10,323 bases of DNA from CAYPYI01 sp964415085 (GTDB taxonomy: Bacteria > Bacillota > Clostridia > Tissierellales > Tissierellaceae): the NCBI GenBank assembly GCA_964415085.1, contig CAYPYI010000049.1, positions 1 to 10,323 on the forward strand, in the 5' to 3' direction. Below the pieces are notes generated by a model, which did no database searches, was not told where the DNA came from, and saw nothing but the letters and a program-made list of their open reading frames with translations. Position numbers and translations under genes: made by a program. Below are positions 1 through 6,721 of this stretch, in pieces; position 1 is the first letter of the stretch, and each line of letters starts with the position of its first letter.

Positions 1-1
1 A

Positions 2-1252
2 GAGACTACTATACTTTGGGATAAAAATACTGGAAAGCCAATATATAATGCAATAGTTTGGCAGTGTAGAAGAACGGCAGATATGGTAGAAAAATTAAAA
101 GAAAATAATATGGAAAAATATATAAAAGAGACAACTGGGCTCTTAGTTGATGCATATTTTTCTGCAACAAAGATAAAGTGGATTTTAGACAATGTAGATG
201 GAGTAAGAGAGAAAGCTGAAAAAGGTGAGATTCTTTTTGGTACAGTTGATACATGGCTAATATATAATCTAACTAGAGGAAGAGTACATGTTACAGATTA
301 TTCCAATGCATCAAGAACTATGCTTTATGATATAAATAAACTTTGTTGGGATGAAAAAATTTTAAAAGAACTAAACATACCTAAGAATATTCTTCCGGAG
401 GTTAAAAACTCATCGGAAATTTATGGTTATACTGAAAAGGGAATGATAGGACCATGCAAAATAGCTATAGCAGGAATAGCAGGAGATCAACAAGCAGCAC
501 TTTTTGGTCAGACTTGTTTTAATGAAGGTATGGCTAAAAATACATATGGAACAGGTTGTTTCATGCTAATGAATACAGGAAGCAAGAAAGTTAATTCAGA
601 CAATGGACTTCTAACTACAATAGCATGGGGAATTGATGGAGAAATAGAATATGCTTTAGAAGGAAGTATATTTGTAGCAGGAGCAGCTGTTCAGTGGCTA
701 AGAGATGAGTTAAAAATAATTAGAACAGCAGATGAATCAGAAATAATAGCTAAAAGTGTAGAAGATAGTAATGGAGTTTATGTTGTACCAGCATTTACAG
801 GTCTAGGAGCACCTTACTGGGATATGTATGCAAGAGGATCTATAGTTGGTCTAACAAGAGGAAGTAAGTCAGAACACATAGTAAGAGCTACCTTAGAGTC
901 AATTGCATATCAAACAAAAGATGTACTAAAAGCAATGGAAGAGGATTCTAATATTTCACTAAAAGATCTAAAAGTAGATGGAGGAGCAGTTGTAAATAAT
1001 TTTTTAATGCAGTTTCAATCAGATATATTAAATGTAGAAGTAAAAAGACCTAAAATAACAGAATCAACAGCTTTAGGAGCAGCATATCTTGCAGGACTTG
1101 CAACAGGTTTCTGGGAAAGTAAAGAAGAAATAATGAGAAACTATAAAATAGATACATGTTTTAAGCCAGATATGGATGATGTAAAAAGAAAGGATTTATA
1201 TAAAGGATGGCAAAAAGCTATAGGAAGATCACTAAACTGGGTAGAGAATTAA
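2..1252 (+). CDS. glpK: Glycerol kinase, 5' end cut by the window edge
   Basis: This enzyme phosphorylates glycerol with ATP to sn-glycerol 3-phosphate in the cytosol (FGGY kinase family). The frame is open from base 2, so the gene enters from the left. The first full codon is the Glu of the family motif (R)ETT.W, about 83 residues into the usual ~500, so the N-terminal DQGTTS phosphate-binding segment is outside the window; 416 residues are visible. Recognisable blocks are KPIYNAIVWQCRR, FGTVDTWLI, HVTDYSNASRTM, GIAGDQQAALFGQ (its Asp is the catalytic base in the E. coli enzyme), YGTGCFMLMNTG, FTGLGAPYWD, ATLESIAYQT and DGGAVVNNFLMQFQSDIL. The His phosphorylated by HPr in Bacillus and Enterococcus GlpK is Asn here (codon 602-604). 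An in-frame ATG at 83 is internal, not the start. No terminator is obvious after the stop. The identification is very secure from recalled E. coli similarity along the whole length. Confidence 0.97.
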   Translation, partial: ETTILWDKNTGKPIYNAIVWQCRRTADMVEKLKENNMEKYIKETTGLLVDAYFSATKIKWILDNVDGVREKAEKGEILFGTVDTWLIYNLTRGRVHVTDYSNASRTMLYDINKLCWDEKILKELNIPKNILPEVKNSSEIYGYTEKGMIGPCKIAIAGIAGDQQAALFGQTCFNEGMAKNTYGTGCFMLMNTGSKKVNSDNGLLTTIAWGIDGEIEYALEGSIFVAGAAVQWLRDELKIIRTADESEIIAKSVEDSNGVYVVPAFTGLGAPYWDMYARGSIVGLTRGSKSEHIVRATLESIAYQTKDVLKAMEEDSNISLKDLKVDGGAVVNNFLMQFQSDILNVEVKRPKITESTALGAAYLAGLATGFWESKEEIMRNYKIDTCFKPDMDDVKRKDLYKGWQKAIGRSLNWVEN

Positions 1253-1262
1253 CCACTTTAGC

Positions 1263-1291
1263 TTGATAAAAAGATAAATTGATAATATAAT
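1263..1291 (+). promoter_or_regulatory. Sigma-A promoter of the EamA permease
   Basis: A -35 box TTGATA (1263-1268), a 17-base spacer and a perfect -10 box TATAAT (1286-1291) lie just after the glpK stop. Transcription would start near 1298. That leaves too little leader for the ATG at 1303 and supports translation from TTG 1315. Confidence 0.7.
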
Positions 1292-1314
1292 AAACTCAAA
1301 TAATGGGTGATAAG

Positions 1315-2223
1315 TTGGAACTTGATAAAAAGTATAGTTATTTAGCGGATCTAGCACTCTTACTTGTTGCAATAATTTGGGGGCTAGGATTTATTGCGGT
1401 AAAAAATGGTCTTGATCATATTGGACCAATTTATATGTTAGTATTAAGATTTTCACTATCAGCAGTTATAATGAGTGTTATATTTTCTAGTAAATTTAAA
1501 AATATAAAAAAAGAAGACGTATTAGCCGGGATGAAAATAGGGATTTTTCTTTTTTTTGCTTTTTTCACTCAGACAGTAGGTCTTAAGTATACAACAGTTA
1601 GTAATCAGGCATTTATAACAGCAAGTAATGTTGTAATGGTTCCTTTTATCTTATACTTTGTAACTAAAAGGGAAATTAGTAAAAAGGAATTTATATCAGC
1701 CATAATGTGTTTTATAGGTATTGGAATAATTAGCTTAGATGGTAAATTAAAATTAAACTTAGGAGATATACTAACGCTTGTAAGTGCCATGTGTTTTGCA
1801 GGGCATATTATCTTAATAGGAAAATATTCCAAAGAACATGATCCTATTATTTTAACAATACTTCAGTTTATTACTGCAGCTATTTTATCTATAATGCTTT
1901 CATTTGTACTTAAAGTAGAATATACATATTTAAATAAAGAGGCTATAAAAGCTGTATTATTTTTAGCTATAGTAAGTACGGTTATAGCATTTTTAGTACA
2001 AAACATAGCACAAAAGTATACATCATCAACACATGCAGCAATAATTTTAAGTTTAGAAGCAGTATTTGGAAGCTTATTTTCAGTAATATTATTAAGTGAA
2101 AAGGTAACTATAAGACTTATACTAGGTTGTATAATTATTTTTTCAGCTATACTAATAGCTGAATTAAAAGTAGAAGAGAATGAAGATTATGAAAGTTCAA
2201 GTTTTTCAGAAATTATAGACTAG
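1315..2223 (+). CDS. EamA/DMT-superfamily permease
   Basis: This is an integral membrane protein of the drug/metabolite transporter superfamily; members export or take up amino acids, nucleosides or other metabolites, and the substrate cannot be read from sequence. The 302 residues contain about ten hydrophobic segments in two halves, as in two EamA repeats. The first half opens with LALLLVAIIWGLGFIAVKNGL and has the TVGLKYTTVSNQAFI block; the second half has NIAQKYTSSTHAAIILSLEAVFGSLFSVILLSE, the classic C-terminal EamA signature. The tail after the last membrane segment is acidic and Ser-rich (EENEDYESSS...). I choose the TTG start at 1315 because GGTGAT (1306-1311), complementary to the 16S 3' end, sits at proper spacing before it, while ATG 1303 has no ribosome binding site and is almost at the predicted transcription start. 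If ATG 1303 were used, the protein would be 306 residues. The gene has its own promoter and a hairpin after the stop. Confidence 0.9.
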   Translation: MELDKKYSYLADLALLLVAIIWGLGFIAVKNGLDHIGPIYMLVLRFSLSAVIMSVIFSSKFKNIKKEDVLAGMKIGIFLFFAFFTQTVGLKYTTVSNQAFITASNVVMVPFILYFVTKREISKKEFISAIMCFIGIGIISLDGKLKLNLGDILTLVSAMCFAGHIILIGKYSKEHDPIILTILQFITAAILSIMLSFVLKVEYTYLNKEAIKAVLFLAIVSTVIAFLVQNIAQKYTSSTHAAIILSLEAVFGSLFSVILLSEKVTIRLILGCIIIFSAILIAELKVEENEDYESSSFSEIID

Positions 2224-2235
2224 ATATTATTTATT

Positions 2236-2279
2236 AAAAAAAGACTGTAAGGTAAAATAAATTTACCATTACAGTCTTT
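2236..2279. terminator. Bidirectional intrinsic terminator between the permease gene and tyrS
   Basis: AAAGACTGTAA (2240-2250) plus GGTAAA (2251-2256) pair with TTTACC (2262-2267) and TTACAGTCTTT (2269-2279), giving 17 base pairs with one bulged A and a 5-base loop. Read on the minus strand it is followed by seven T's (2236-2242 complement), so it is a strong terminator for tyrS. On the plus strand the T-tract is short, so it probably serves the permease gene less efficiently. Confidence 0.85.
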
Positions 2280-2305
2280 AACTTTATATTCTTTAACTTT
2301 ATATT
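2276..2305. repeat. 15-bp tandem duplication across the tyrS stop codon
   Basis: The unit CTTTAACTTTATATT occurs twice in direct succession (2276-2290 and 2291-2305). The second copy contains the tyrS stop (2299-2301) and final Ile codon. Because the unit is five codons long, the tyrS frame meets four in-frame TAA codons in a row of repeats. It looks like a local slippage duplication. Confidence 0.85.
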
Positions 2306-3522
2306 CTTACTTGGTGATAGAATTTTCTACCTTTTCTAATTAATAATTTATCATCTTCAAAGTCTTCTAAAGTAACTACTTTATTAAAGTCTTCAACTTT
2401 TTCTTCATTTAGACTTATACCACCTTGTTGTATAAGTCTTCTAGCTTCACCATTAGATTTAGCTATTTCAAGTTCAGTTAATAAATTAAGAAGTCCTAAA
2501 CCTTCTTCAAATAAAGATTTTTCCATTTCTGTAAAAGGAATAGAATCTGAGTCTTTATCTCCTGTAAATAATGATTCTGAAGCAGCTTTAGCTTTTTCAG
2601 CTTCTTCTTCACCATGTATTAATTTAGTAACTTCATAAGCTAATACAGTTTTTGCTTTATTAATTTCAGATCCTTCTAAAGAACCTAATCTTCTAACTTC
2701 ATCCATAGGTAAGAATGTAAGTTGAGCTAAGAATTTTTCCACATCTCTATCATCAACATTTCTTAAATATTGGAATAATTCATATGGTGGAGTTTTATCC
2801 TTATCTAACCATATAGTTCCTGCTTCAGTTTTACCCATTTTAGTACCAGCAGCAGTAGTTAATAGATTAAATGTCATAGCATAAACTTTTTCATCTTCAA
2901 CTTTTCTAATTAAGTTATATCCTCCTAGGATATTTGACCATTGATCACTTCCACCAACTTGAAGTACACAGTTTTCTTGTTGGAAAAGTCTTAAATAGTC
3001 ATATGATTGCATTAATAAGTAACTGAATTCAAAGAATGTAAGACCATCATTAATTCTGTTTTTATATGCATCTAATGTAAGCATTTGGCTTACTGAGAAA
3101 TGAACTCCAACTTCTCTCATGAAATCTAAAAAGTTAATATCTAATAACCAATCAGCGTTATTAACAATTTTAGCCTTATCATCAGAAAAATCTAAGAAAC
3201 GTGATAATTGTTCATCAAATTTTCTTGCATTGTAATCGATAGTTTCTTTAGTCATAATTCTTCTCATTTCAGTTCTTCCAGATGGGTCTCCTACCAAAGT
3301 AGTACCTCCACCTAATAAAGCTACTGGTCTATGACCTGCTTGTTGCATATGCATCATAACCATTATTTGAATGAAATGTCCTAAAGTTAAACTGTCTGCA
3401 GTAGCATCAAATCCAACATAAAAACTAATAGATTCATTTCCTAACTTTTCTTTTAATTCATCTTCAAATGTTGCTTGGTCAATATAACCTCTTTCTTTTA
3501 GTATATCAAATACATTTGCCAT
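2299..3522 (-). CDS. tyrS: Tyrosyl-tRNA synthetase
   Basis: This class I synthetase charges tRNA-Tyr with tyrosine; 407 residues, normal for bacterial TyrRS. The Rossmann catalytic domain has FYVGFDATADSLTLGH (34-49), GGGTTLVGDPSGR, QSYDYLRLF, VGGSDQWSNILGG (tyrosine pocket and dimer core) and the KMSKS-loop variant KMGKT (228-232). The C-terminal S4 RNA-binding domain covers about the last 60 residues (EARRLIQQGGISLNEEKV...RKGRKFYHQV). The KMGKT form points to the classical TyrS type rather than the TyrZ type. Oddity: the first His of HIGH is Thr46 (TLGH), and the usual Pro of FDPTADS is Ala40. The start is firm: AGGAGG (minus strand of 3531-3536) lies 8 bases before ATG. The gene is transcribed alone from its own promoter through a tyrosine T-box leader, so expression should rise when uncharged tRNA-Tyr accumulates. 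Confidence 0.97.
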   Translation of the reverse strand: MANVFDILKERGYIDQATFEDELKEKLGNESISFYVGFDATADSLTLGHFIQIMVMMHMQQAGHRPVALLGGGTTLVGDPSGRTEMRRIMTKETIDYNARKFDEQLSRFLDFSDDKAKIVNNADWLLDINFLDFMREVGVHFSVSQMLTLDAYKNRINDGLTFFEFSYLLMQSYDYLRLFQQENCVLQVGGSDQWSNILGGYNLIRKVEDEKVYAMTFNLLTTAAGTKMGKTEAGTIWLDKDKTPPYELFQYLRNVDDRDVEKFLAQLTFLPMDEVRRLGSLEGSEINKAKTVLAYEVTKLIHGEEEAEKAKAASESLFTGDKDSDSIPFTEMEKSLFEEGLGLLNLLTELEIAKSNGEARRLIQQGGISLNEEKVEDFNKVVTLEDFEDDKLLIRKGRKFYHQVRI

Positions 3523-3545
3523 ACTATAATCCTCCTTTTTAATAT

Positions 3546-3737
3546 AAAAAAAGAGACCTTCATCCCCAAAAGGACGAGAAGATCTCGTGGTACCACCTTA
3601 ATTTGCTTTAAAAGCCTTTAGTATCTAGTATCGCAGATAAAACGTAGTAGTTTTCTACTAAGGCTCCAGACGCGTAATTTCACATGCACTATTTCAAATG
3701 CTTGCTACTAAATCCTTCAAAGCCTATTATTTATATA
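3546..3737 (-). promoter_or_regulatory. Tyrosine T-box riboswitch leader of tyrS (compact Stem I)
   Basis: This transcriptional T-box senses uncharged tRNA-Tyr. Stem I is closed by AGGCT (3721-3725) and AGCCT (3661-3665). It contains the AGUA motif (3706-3709) and the specifier codon UAC (3674-3676) in context GAAAUUACGCG. Two hairpins follow (3645-3660 with an AAAA loop; 3622-3639). The T-box AAGGTGGTACCACG (3586-3599) carries the seven-base bulge UGGUACC; UGGU pairs with ACCA, fitting the A73 discriminator of tRNA-Tyr. The antiterminator pairs AAGG with CCTT and ACGAG with CTCGT (3570-3578). The competing terminator is GAGATCTT/AAGGTCTC plus CGTCC/GGATG (3553-3586), followed by seven T's. 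Stem I is only 65 bases and lacks room for the usual distal arm. Transcript start near 3737 is inferred from the promoter. Confidence 0.93.
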
Positions 3738-3743
3738 TGTTAC

Positions 3744-3772
3744 ATGATAGTATAAAAATAAATTAATGTCAA
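3744..3772 (-). promoter_or_regulatory. tyrS: Promoter of the tyrS T-box leader
   Basis: On the minus strand, a consensus -35 TTGACA (complement of 3767-3772), a 17-base spacer and a -10 TATCAT (complement of 3744-3749) place the transcript start near 3737, just before Stem I. The -35 box begins only ten bases after the terminator of the upstream superoxide reductase gene, so tyrS is its own unit. Confidence 0.8.
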
Positions 3773-3781
3773 TAAAAAGTT

Positions 3782-3825
3782 AAAAAAAGGCTGCTCACAA
3801 CTAAAATATTAGTTATGAAACAGCC
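3782..3825 (-). terminator. Terminator of the superoxide reductase gene
   Basis: On the minus strand GGCTG-T-TTCATAACT pairs with AGTTGTGAG-CAGCC, 14 base pairs with two G-U pairs at the inner stem and one bulge, then seven T's (complement of 3782-3788). It lies 8 bases after the stop codon and isolates this gene from the tyrS promoter. Confidence 0.85.
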
Positions 3826-3832
3826 CAAAATA

Positions 3833-4207
3833 TTATTCTACTTTTAATTCAACACTATTTTCCCATAATCCGTGTATGTTACAATAGCTTGATGCCATTA
3901 TAGTTCCTGATTCTTCAGCTTTAAATCTTGCAGTTACATTTGGTTCTGTGAATAATTCACTTTCTCCATGTGCTGCAAAGTCAAAAGTTGCGATTTCTAC
4001 AGGGAACTTTGAACTTTCAGGTTGGAAATATAATTTAACCCATGAAATATAATGTTCAAATGTATTTGGATGAGGTGTAGCTTCACCTATACTAGCTCTT
4101 ACTTCTACCACTTCACCTTTTTTTACTGATTCTGGTGCATTTATAGTTGGAACGTGTTTTTCACCTTTCCAATCTCCTGATTGATATTGATTACTTAATG
4201 TTTTCAA
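3833..4207 (-). CDS. Superoxide reductase, neelaredoxin type (1Fe-SOR)
   Basis: This cytosolic enzyme reduces superoxide to hydrogen peroxide without making oxygen, taking electrons from rubredoxin-like donors; it is characteristic of anaerobes. The 124 residues hold one SOR iron domain. All five Fe ligands of the family are visible: His18 (in EKHVP, with Glu16 and Lys17 at the positions of the mobile Glu and catalytic Lys), His46 and His52 (in HPNTFEHYISW), Cys109 and His112 (in YCNIHGLWE). There is no N-terminal desulforedoxin Cys4 domain, so this is the one-iron class. The start codon is TTG at 4207-4205, chosen because AGGAGG lies 7 bases upstream and no in-frame ATG exists there. It is a single-gene unit with its own promoter and terminator, diverging from the rRNA methyltransferase gene. 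A PerR-like box in the 5' UTR suggests peroxide-responsive repression. Confidence 0.95.
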   Translation of the reverse strand: MKTLSNQYQSGDWKGEKHVPTINAPESVKKGEVVEVRASIGEATPHPNTFEHYISWVKLYFQPESSKFPVEIATFDFAAHGESELFTEPNVTARFKAEESGTIMASSYCNIHGLWENSVELKVE

Positions 4208-4225
4208 TATTATTCCTCCTCATAA

Positions 4226-4240
4226 TTATAATTATTTTAC
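4226..4240. promoter_or_regulatory. Candidate PerR/Fur-family box in the SOR 5' UTR
   Basis: TTATAATTATTTTAC matches the published PerR consensus TTATAATnATTATAA at 12 of the 14 specified positions, with a perfect left half-site, and overlaps a perfect palindrome at 4222-4235. It sits between the predicted transcript start and the ribosome binding site, where a bound repressor would block transcription. The region is very AT-rich, so chance similarity is possible. Confidence 0.4.
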
Positions 4241-4252
4241 TAACTTAATATT

Positions 4253-4282
4253 ATTATACCCATTACTTTTATATTATATCAA
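4253..4282 (-). promoter_or_regulatory. Promoter of the superoxide reductase gene
   Basis: On the minus strand TTGATA (complement of 4277-4282), an 18-base spacer and a perfect TATAAT (complement of 4253-4258) predict a start near 4246, about 40 bases before the TTG start codon. Confidence 0.65.
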
Positions 4283-4287
4283 ATTAT

Positions 4288-4317
4288 TTAGTATTATTAT
4301 AAAGAATATTGTATAAT
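4288..4317 (+). promoter_or_regulatory. Promoter of the RlmL-type methyltransferase gene
   Basis: A perfect -10 TATAAT (4312-4317) is preceded, with an 18-base spacer, by a weak -35 TTAGTA (4288-4293). The predicted start near 4324 favours translation from ATG 4345 over ATG 4333. It is back to back with the SOR promoter, the two -35 boxes being 5 bases apart. Confidence 0.5.
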
Positions 4318-4344
4318 GGTAATTAGAAAGGTATGGTAGATTAT

Positions 4345-5481
4345 ATGAAAGAAATAGAATTAATTGCAACCACAACATTCGGTCTTGAAGCGGTAACTAA
4401 AAGAGAAATACAAGACTTAGGTTTTAAAGATATAAAAGTTGAAAATGGTAAGGTAACTTTCAAGGCAACTCTAGAAGATATACCAAGAGTAAATCTATGG
4501 CTTAGAACAGCTGAGAGGGTATTACTTAAAGTTGGCGAATTTAAGGCATTAACTTTTGATGAATTATTTGAAAAAACAAAAAGTTTAAATTGGGAAGAAT
4601 ATATTCCAGAAGATGGTAATTTCATAATAGAGGGAAAAAGTGTTAATAGTAAGCTATTTAGTATATCTGATAGCCAAAGAATAGTTGAAAAAGCAATAGT
4701 TGAAAAATTAAAATTAAATTACGATACTACTTGGTTTAATAAAGATGGTAGTAGGTATACAGTAGAGGTAGCTTTACTTAAAGATATAGCAACTCTAACT
4801 ATAGATACATCAGGTCAAGGACTTCATAAAAGAGGATATAGAACATCTCAAGGAGAAGCTCCAATAAAAGAAACATTAGCAGCGGCAATGGTACTACTGA
4901 GCTATTGGAATAAGGATAGATTCCTATTAGATCCATTTTGTGGTTCAGGTACAATTCCAATAGAAGCCGCAATGATAGGTAGAAATATAGCTCCAGGTTT
5001 AGATAGAGAATTTGATAGTGAGTACTGGGATATAATTGATAAATCTTGGTGGAAAGAAGCTAGACAAAAAGCTTTTCTAGAAATGGACAATGATACCAAA
5101 CTTAATATTTTAGCATCAGATATAAGCAGAAGAAATATTAAAATTGCAAAAGAAAATGCTATGAATTTAGGTTTAGAAGAAGATATCACTTTTATCTGTA
5201 AAGATATGAGGGATATAGATTTAAGAAATGACTATGGTGTTGTAATTACAAACCCTCCTTATGGAGAACGTATTGGTGAAGTAGAAGAGGTTAAACAGCT
5301 TTATATAGACTATGGGGAAAAATTTAGAAAATTAGACACTTGGTCTATATACACAATTACAAGTGATGAAAATTTTGAGAAGCTTTACGGCAAAAAAGCA
5401 GATAGAAGAAGAAAACTTTATAATGGTCGTATAAAAGTTGATTACTATCAGTATTATGGGCCAAGGCCTCCAATGAAATAG
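4345..5481 (+). CDS. THUMP-domain 23S rRNA (guanine-N2) methyltransferase, RlmL/YpsC type
   Basis: This class I SAM-dependent RNA methyltransferase is predicted to make N2-methylguanine in 23S rRNA, as the RlmL half of E. coli RlmKL does. It has 378 residues, matching the stand-alone Firmicute form without the RlmK half. The N-terminus (IELIATTTFGLEAVTKREI) and THUMP region occupy roughly residues 1-155. The segment GQGLHKRGYRTSQGEAPIKETLAAAM leads into the methyltransferase domain, with SAM motif LDPFCGSGTIPIEAA (Asp196, Gly200, Gly202) and the catalytic NPPYGERIG (Asn303-Tyr306) typical of amino-methylating enzymes. Two ATGs compete: 4333 is only one base after the AAAGG ribosome binding site, so I take 4345, which has a longer (13-base) but usable spacing; the longer form would have 382 residues. 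No clear terminator follows. The exact target base is inferred from family membership only. Confidence 0.92.
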   Translation: MKEIELIATTTFGLEAVTKREIQDLGFKDIKVENGKVTFKATLEDIPRVNLWLRTAERVLLKVGEFKALTFDELFEKTKSLNWEEYIPEDGNFIIEGKSVNSKLFSISDSQRIVEKAIVEKLKLNYDTTWFNKDGSRYTVEVALLKDIATLTIDTSGQGLHKRGYRTSQGEAPIKETLAAAMVLLSYWNKDRFLLDPFCGSGTIPIEAAMIGRNIAPGLDREFDSEYWDIIDKSWWKEARQKAFLEMDNDTKLNILASDISRRNIKIAKENAMNLGLEEDITFICKDMRDIDLRNDYGVVITNPPYGERIGEVEEVKQLYIDYGEKFRKLDTWSIYTITSDENFEKLYGKKADRRRKLYNGRIKVDYYQYYGPRPPMK

Positions 5482-5602
5482 AGGATAATAACAAAAAAAT
5501 ATAAAAAAATATACAGATTTATATAGATAAGTTATATACTTTAATATACAATATAAATATAGTTTGGTAATATACTAACGAATTCTATAAGTAGGTGATG
5601 GT

Positions 5603-6721
5603 ATGCTGAAAGAAGAGAGTTTCATTCAAAAATATGATTTAATTAATACAAGTACATTAAATAGCTATGTACTAGAGGGTATTGCTGACTGGGTAAGAGT
5701 AGTAGATCAAAAAGGTATAATAATCTATGCTAATAAAGCGATGAAAAAAGCTTTAGGAGAAGATATTGTCGGCATGCGTTGTAATGAAGCCCATTGCCAA
5801 ATGGAAAGATGTGAATTTTGTATTACAGAAAGAAGCATTGATACTGGCAGAGTATATCAAAAGGAAGAATATATAAATGGGAATTATTACTCAATCAAAA
5901 GTTCCCCTGTAAGAAATGAGAATAAGGAAATATTCGCAGCAGTGGAAGTTTTTAGAAATGTAACAAGAGAAAGAAAATTAGAGCTTGAACTTATTAATAA
6001 AAATAAAAAAATGAGCAAGGATTTAAGATTTTCAAGAAAGATTCAAGAAAAGATGTTGCCTGATAGAGGAAGTAAAGAAGGCGTTTTATTAGATTATATA
6101 TATAAATCTTCAGAAATGTTAAGTGGAGATATGTTTGATATTTTTACTATAGATGATGACAATGTAGGAGTTTATATAAGTGATGTTGCAGGTAATGGTG
6201 TATCAGCATCACTAATGACCATGTTTGTCAGACAAACAATGAGGGTTATGGGAAATGAATTACTTAGTCCATCTATGACACTTAGAGAGTTAAATAAAAG
6301 ATTTCAGGATTTGAATCTAGAAGCTGAGAACTACTTTACTATCTTTTATGGAATTTATAATAAGAAAAACAAGACATTTATTTATTCCAATGGTGGACAT
6401 AACTGTGCGCCAATAAGGTATAATGATGAAGAAATAGAAATATTAGAATTATCAGGTTTTCCTATAAATTCTTTTATACTTGATGTAAGTTATGAAGAAA
6501 GACAGGTTAAACTTAAAACAGGAGATAAAATACTTTTATTTACTGATGGGGTTACAGAGTCAAGAAATAGTGTAGGAATTGAATTTGGTTTAGATGGAGT
6601 CTTGGATATTGTTGAAAAAAGACCAGATAACATACTAAAGGTACTTGATAATGAAATAATGAATCATAGCTGGGCTCAGCAAGATGATGACTTAGCTATT
6701 GTATTATTAACAATAAAATAA
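5603..6721 (+). CDS. PAS domain-PP2C (SpoIIE/RsbU-type) serine phosphatase with Cys cluster
   Basis: This is a predicted cytosolic protein phosphatase that would dephosphorylate an anti-sigma-factor-antagonist-like protein (STAS domain) in a partner-switching pathway, in response to a PAS-sensed signal. It has 372 residues and no membrane segment. The PAS domain is about 20-125 (GIADWVRVVDQKGIIIYANKA...) and contains Cys60, Cys65, Cys70 and Cys73 with His64. A charged coiled-coil linker is about 125-155, ending in the usual IQEKMLP. The PP2C domain is about 160-372 with metal-binding acids in SGDMFD (Asp176, Asp179), DVAGNG (Asp194; the common His/Lys of DVxGHG/DVxGKG is Asn), FTDGVTE (Asp315) and QDDDLAI (Asp361-363), so it should be active. 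The start ATG has AGGTGAT at good spacing. No kinase, STAS protein or sigma factor is adjacent, so the target is unknown. The 120 AT-rich bases upstream hold no convincing promoter. Confidence 0.93.
   Translation: MLKEESFIQKYDLINTSTLNSYVLEGIADWVRVVDQKGIIIYANKAMKKALGEDIVGMRCNEAHCQMERCEFCITERSIDTGRVYQKEEYINGNYYSIKSSPVRNENKEIFAAVEVFRNVTRERKLELELINKNKKMSKDLRFSRKIQEKMLPDRGSKEGVLLDYIYKSSEMLSGDMFDIFTIDDDNVGVYISDVAGNGVSASLMTMFVRQTMRVMGNELLSPSMTLRELNKRFQDLNLEAENYFTIFYGIYNKKNKTFIYSNGGHNCAPIRYNDEEIEILELSGFPINSFILDVSYEERQVKLKTGDKILLFTDGVTESRNSVGIEFGLDGVLDIVEKRPDNILKVLDNEIMNHSWAQQDDDLAIVLLTIK

Noticed and set aside
9..254. 81-residue minus-strand reading frame
   Set aside because: It lies opposite well-conserved glycerol kinase coding sequence, is Leu/His/Tyr-rich low-complexity translation and has no ribosome binding site.
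4341..4625. 94-residue minus-strand reading frame
   Set aside because: It is antisense to the THUMP methyltransferase gene, which has clear family motifs in the plus frame; composition looks like a codon shadow.
5482..5602. Promoter for the PAS-PP2C gene
   Set aside because: Several TATA-like hexamers (for example TATACT 5571-5576, TATAAG 5586-5591) exist, but none has a convincing -35 box at proper spacing or leaves room for the ribosome binding site, so none is annotated.
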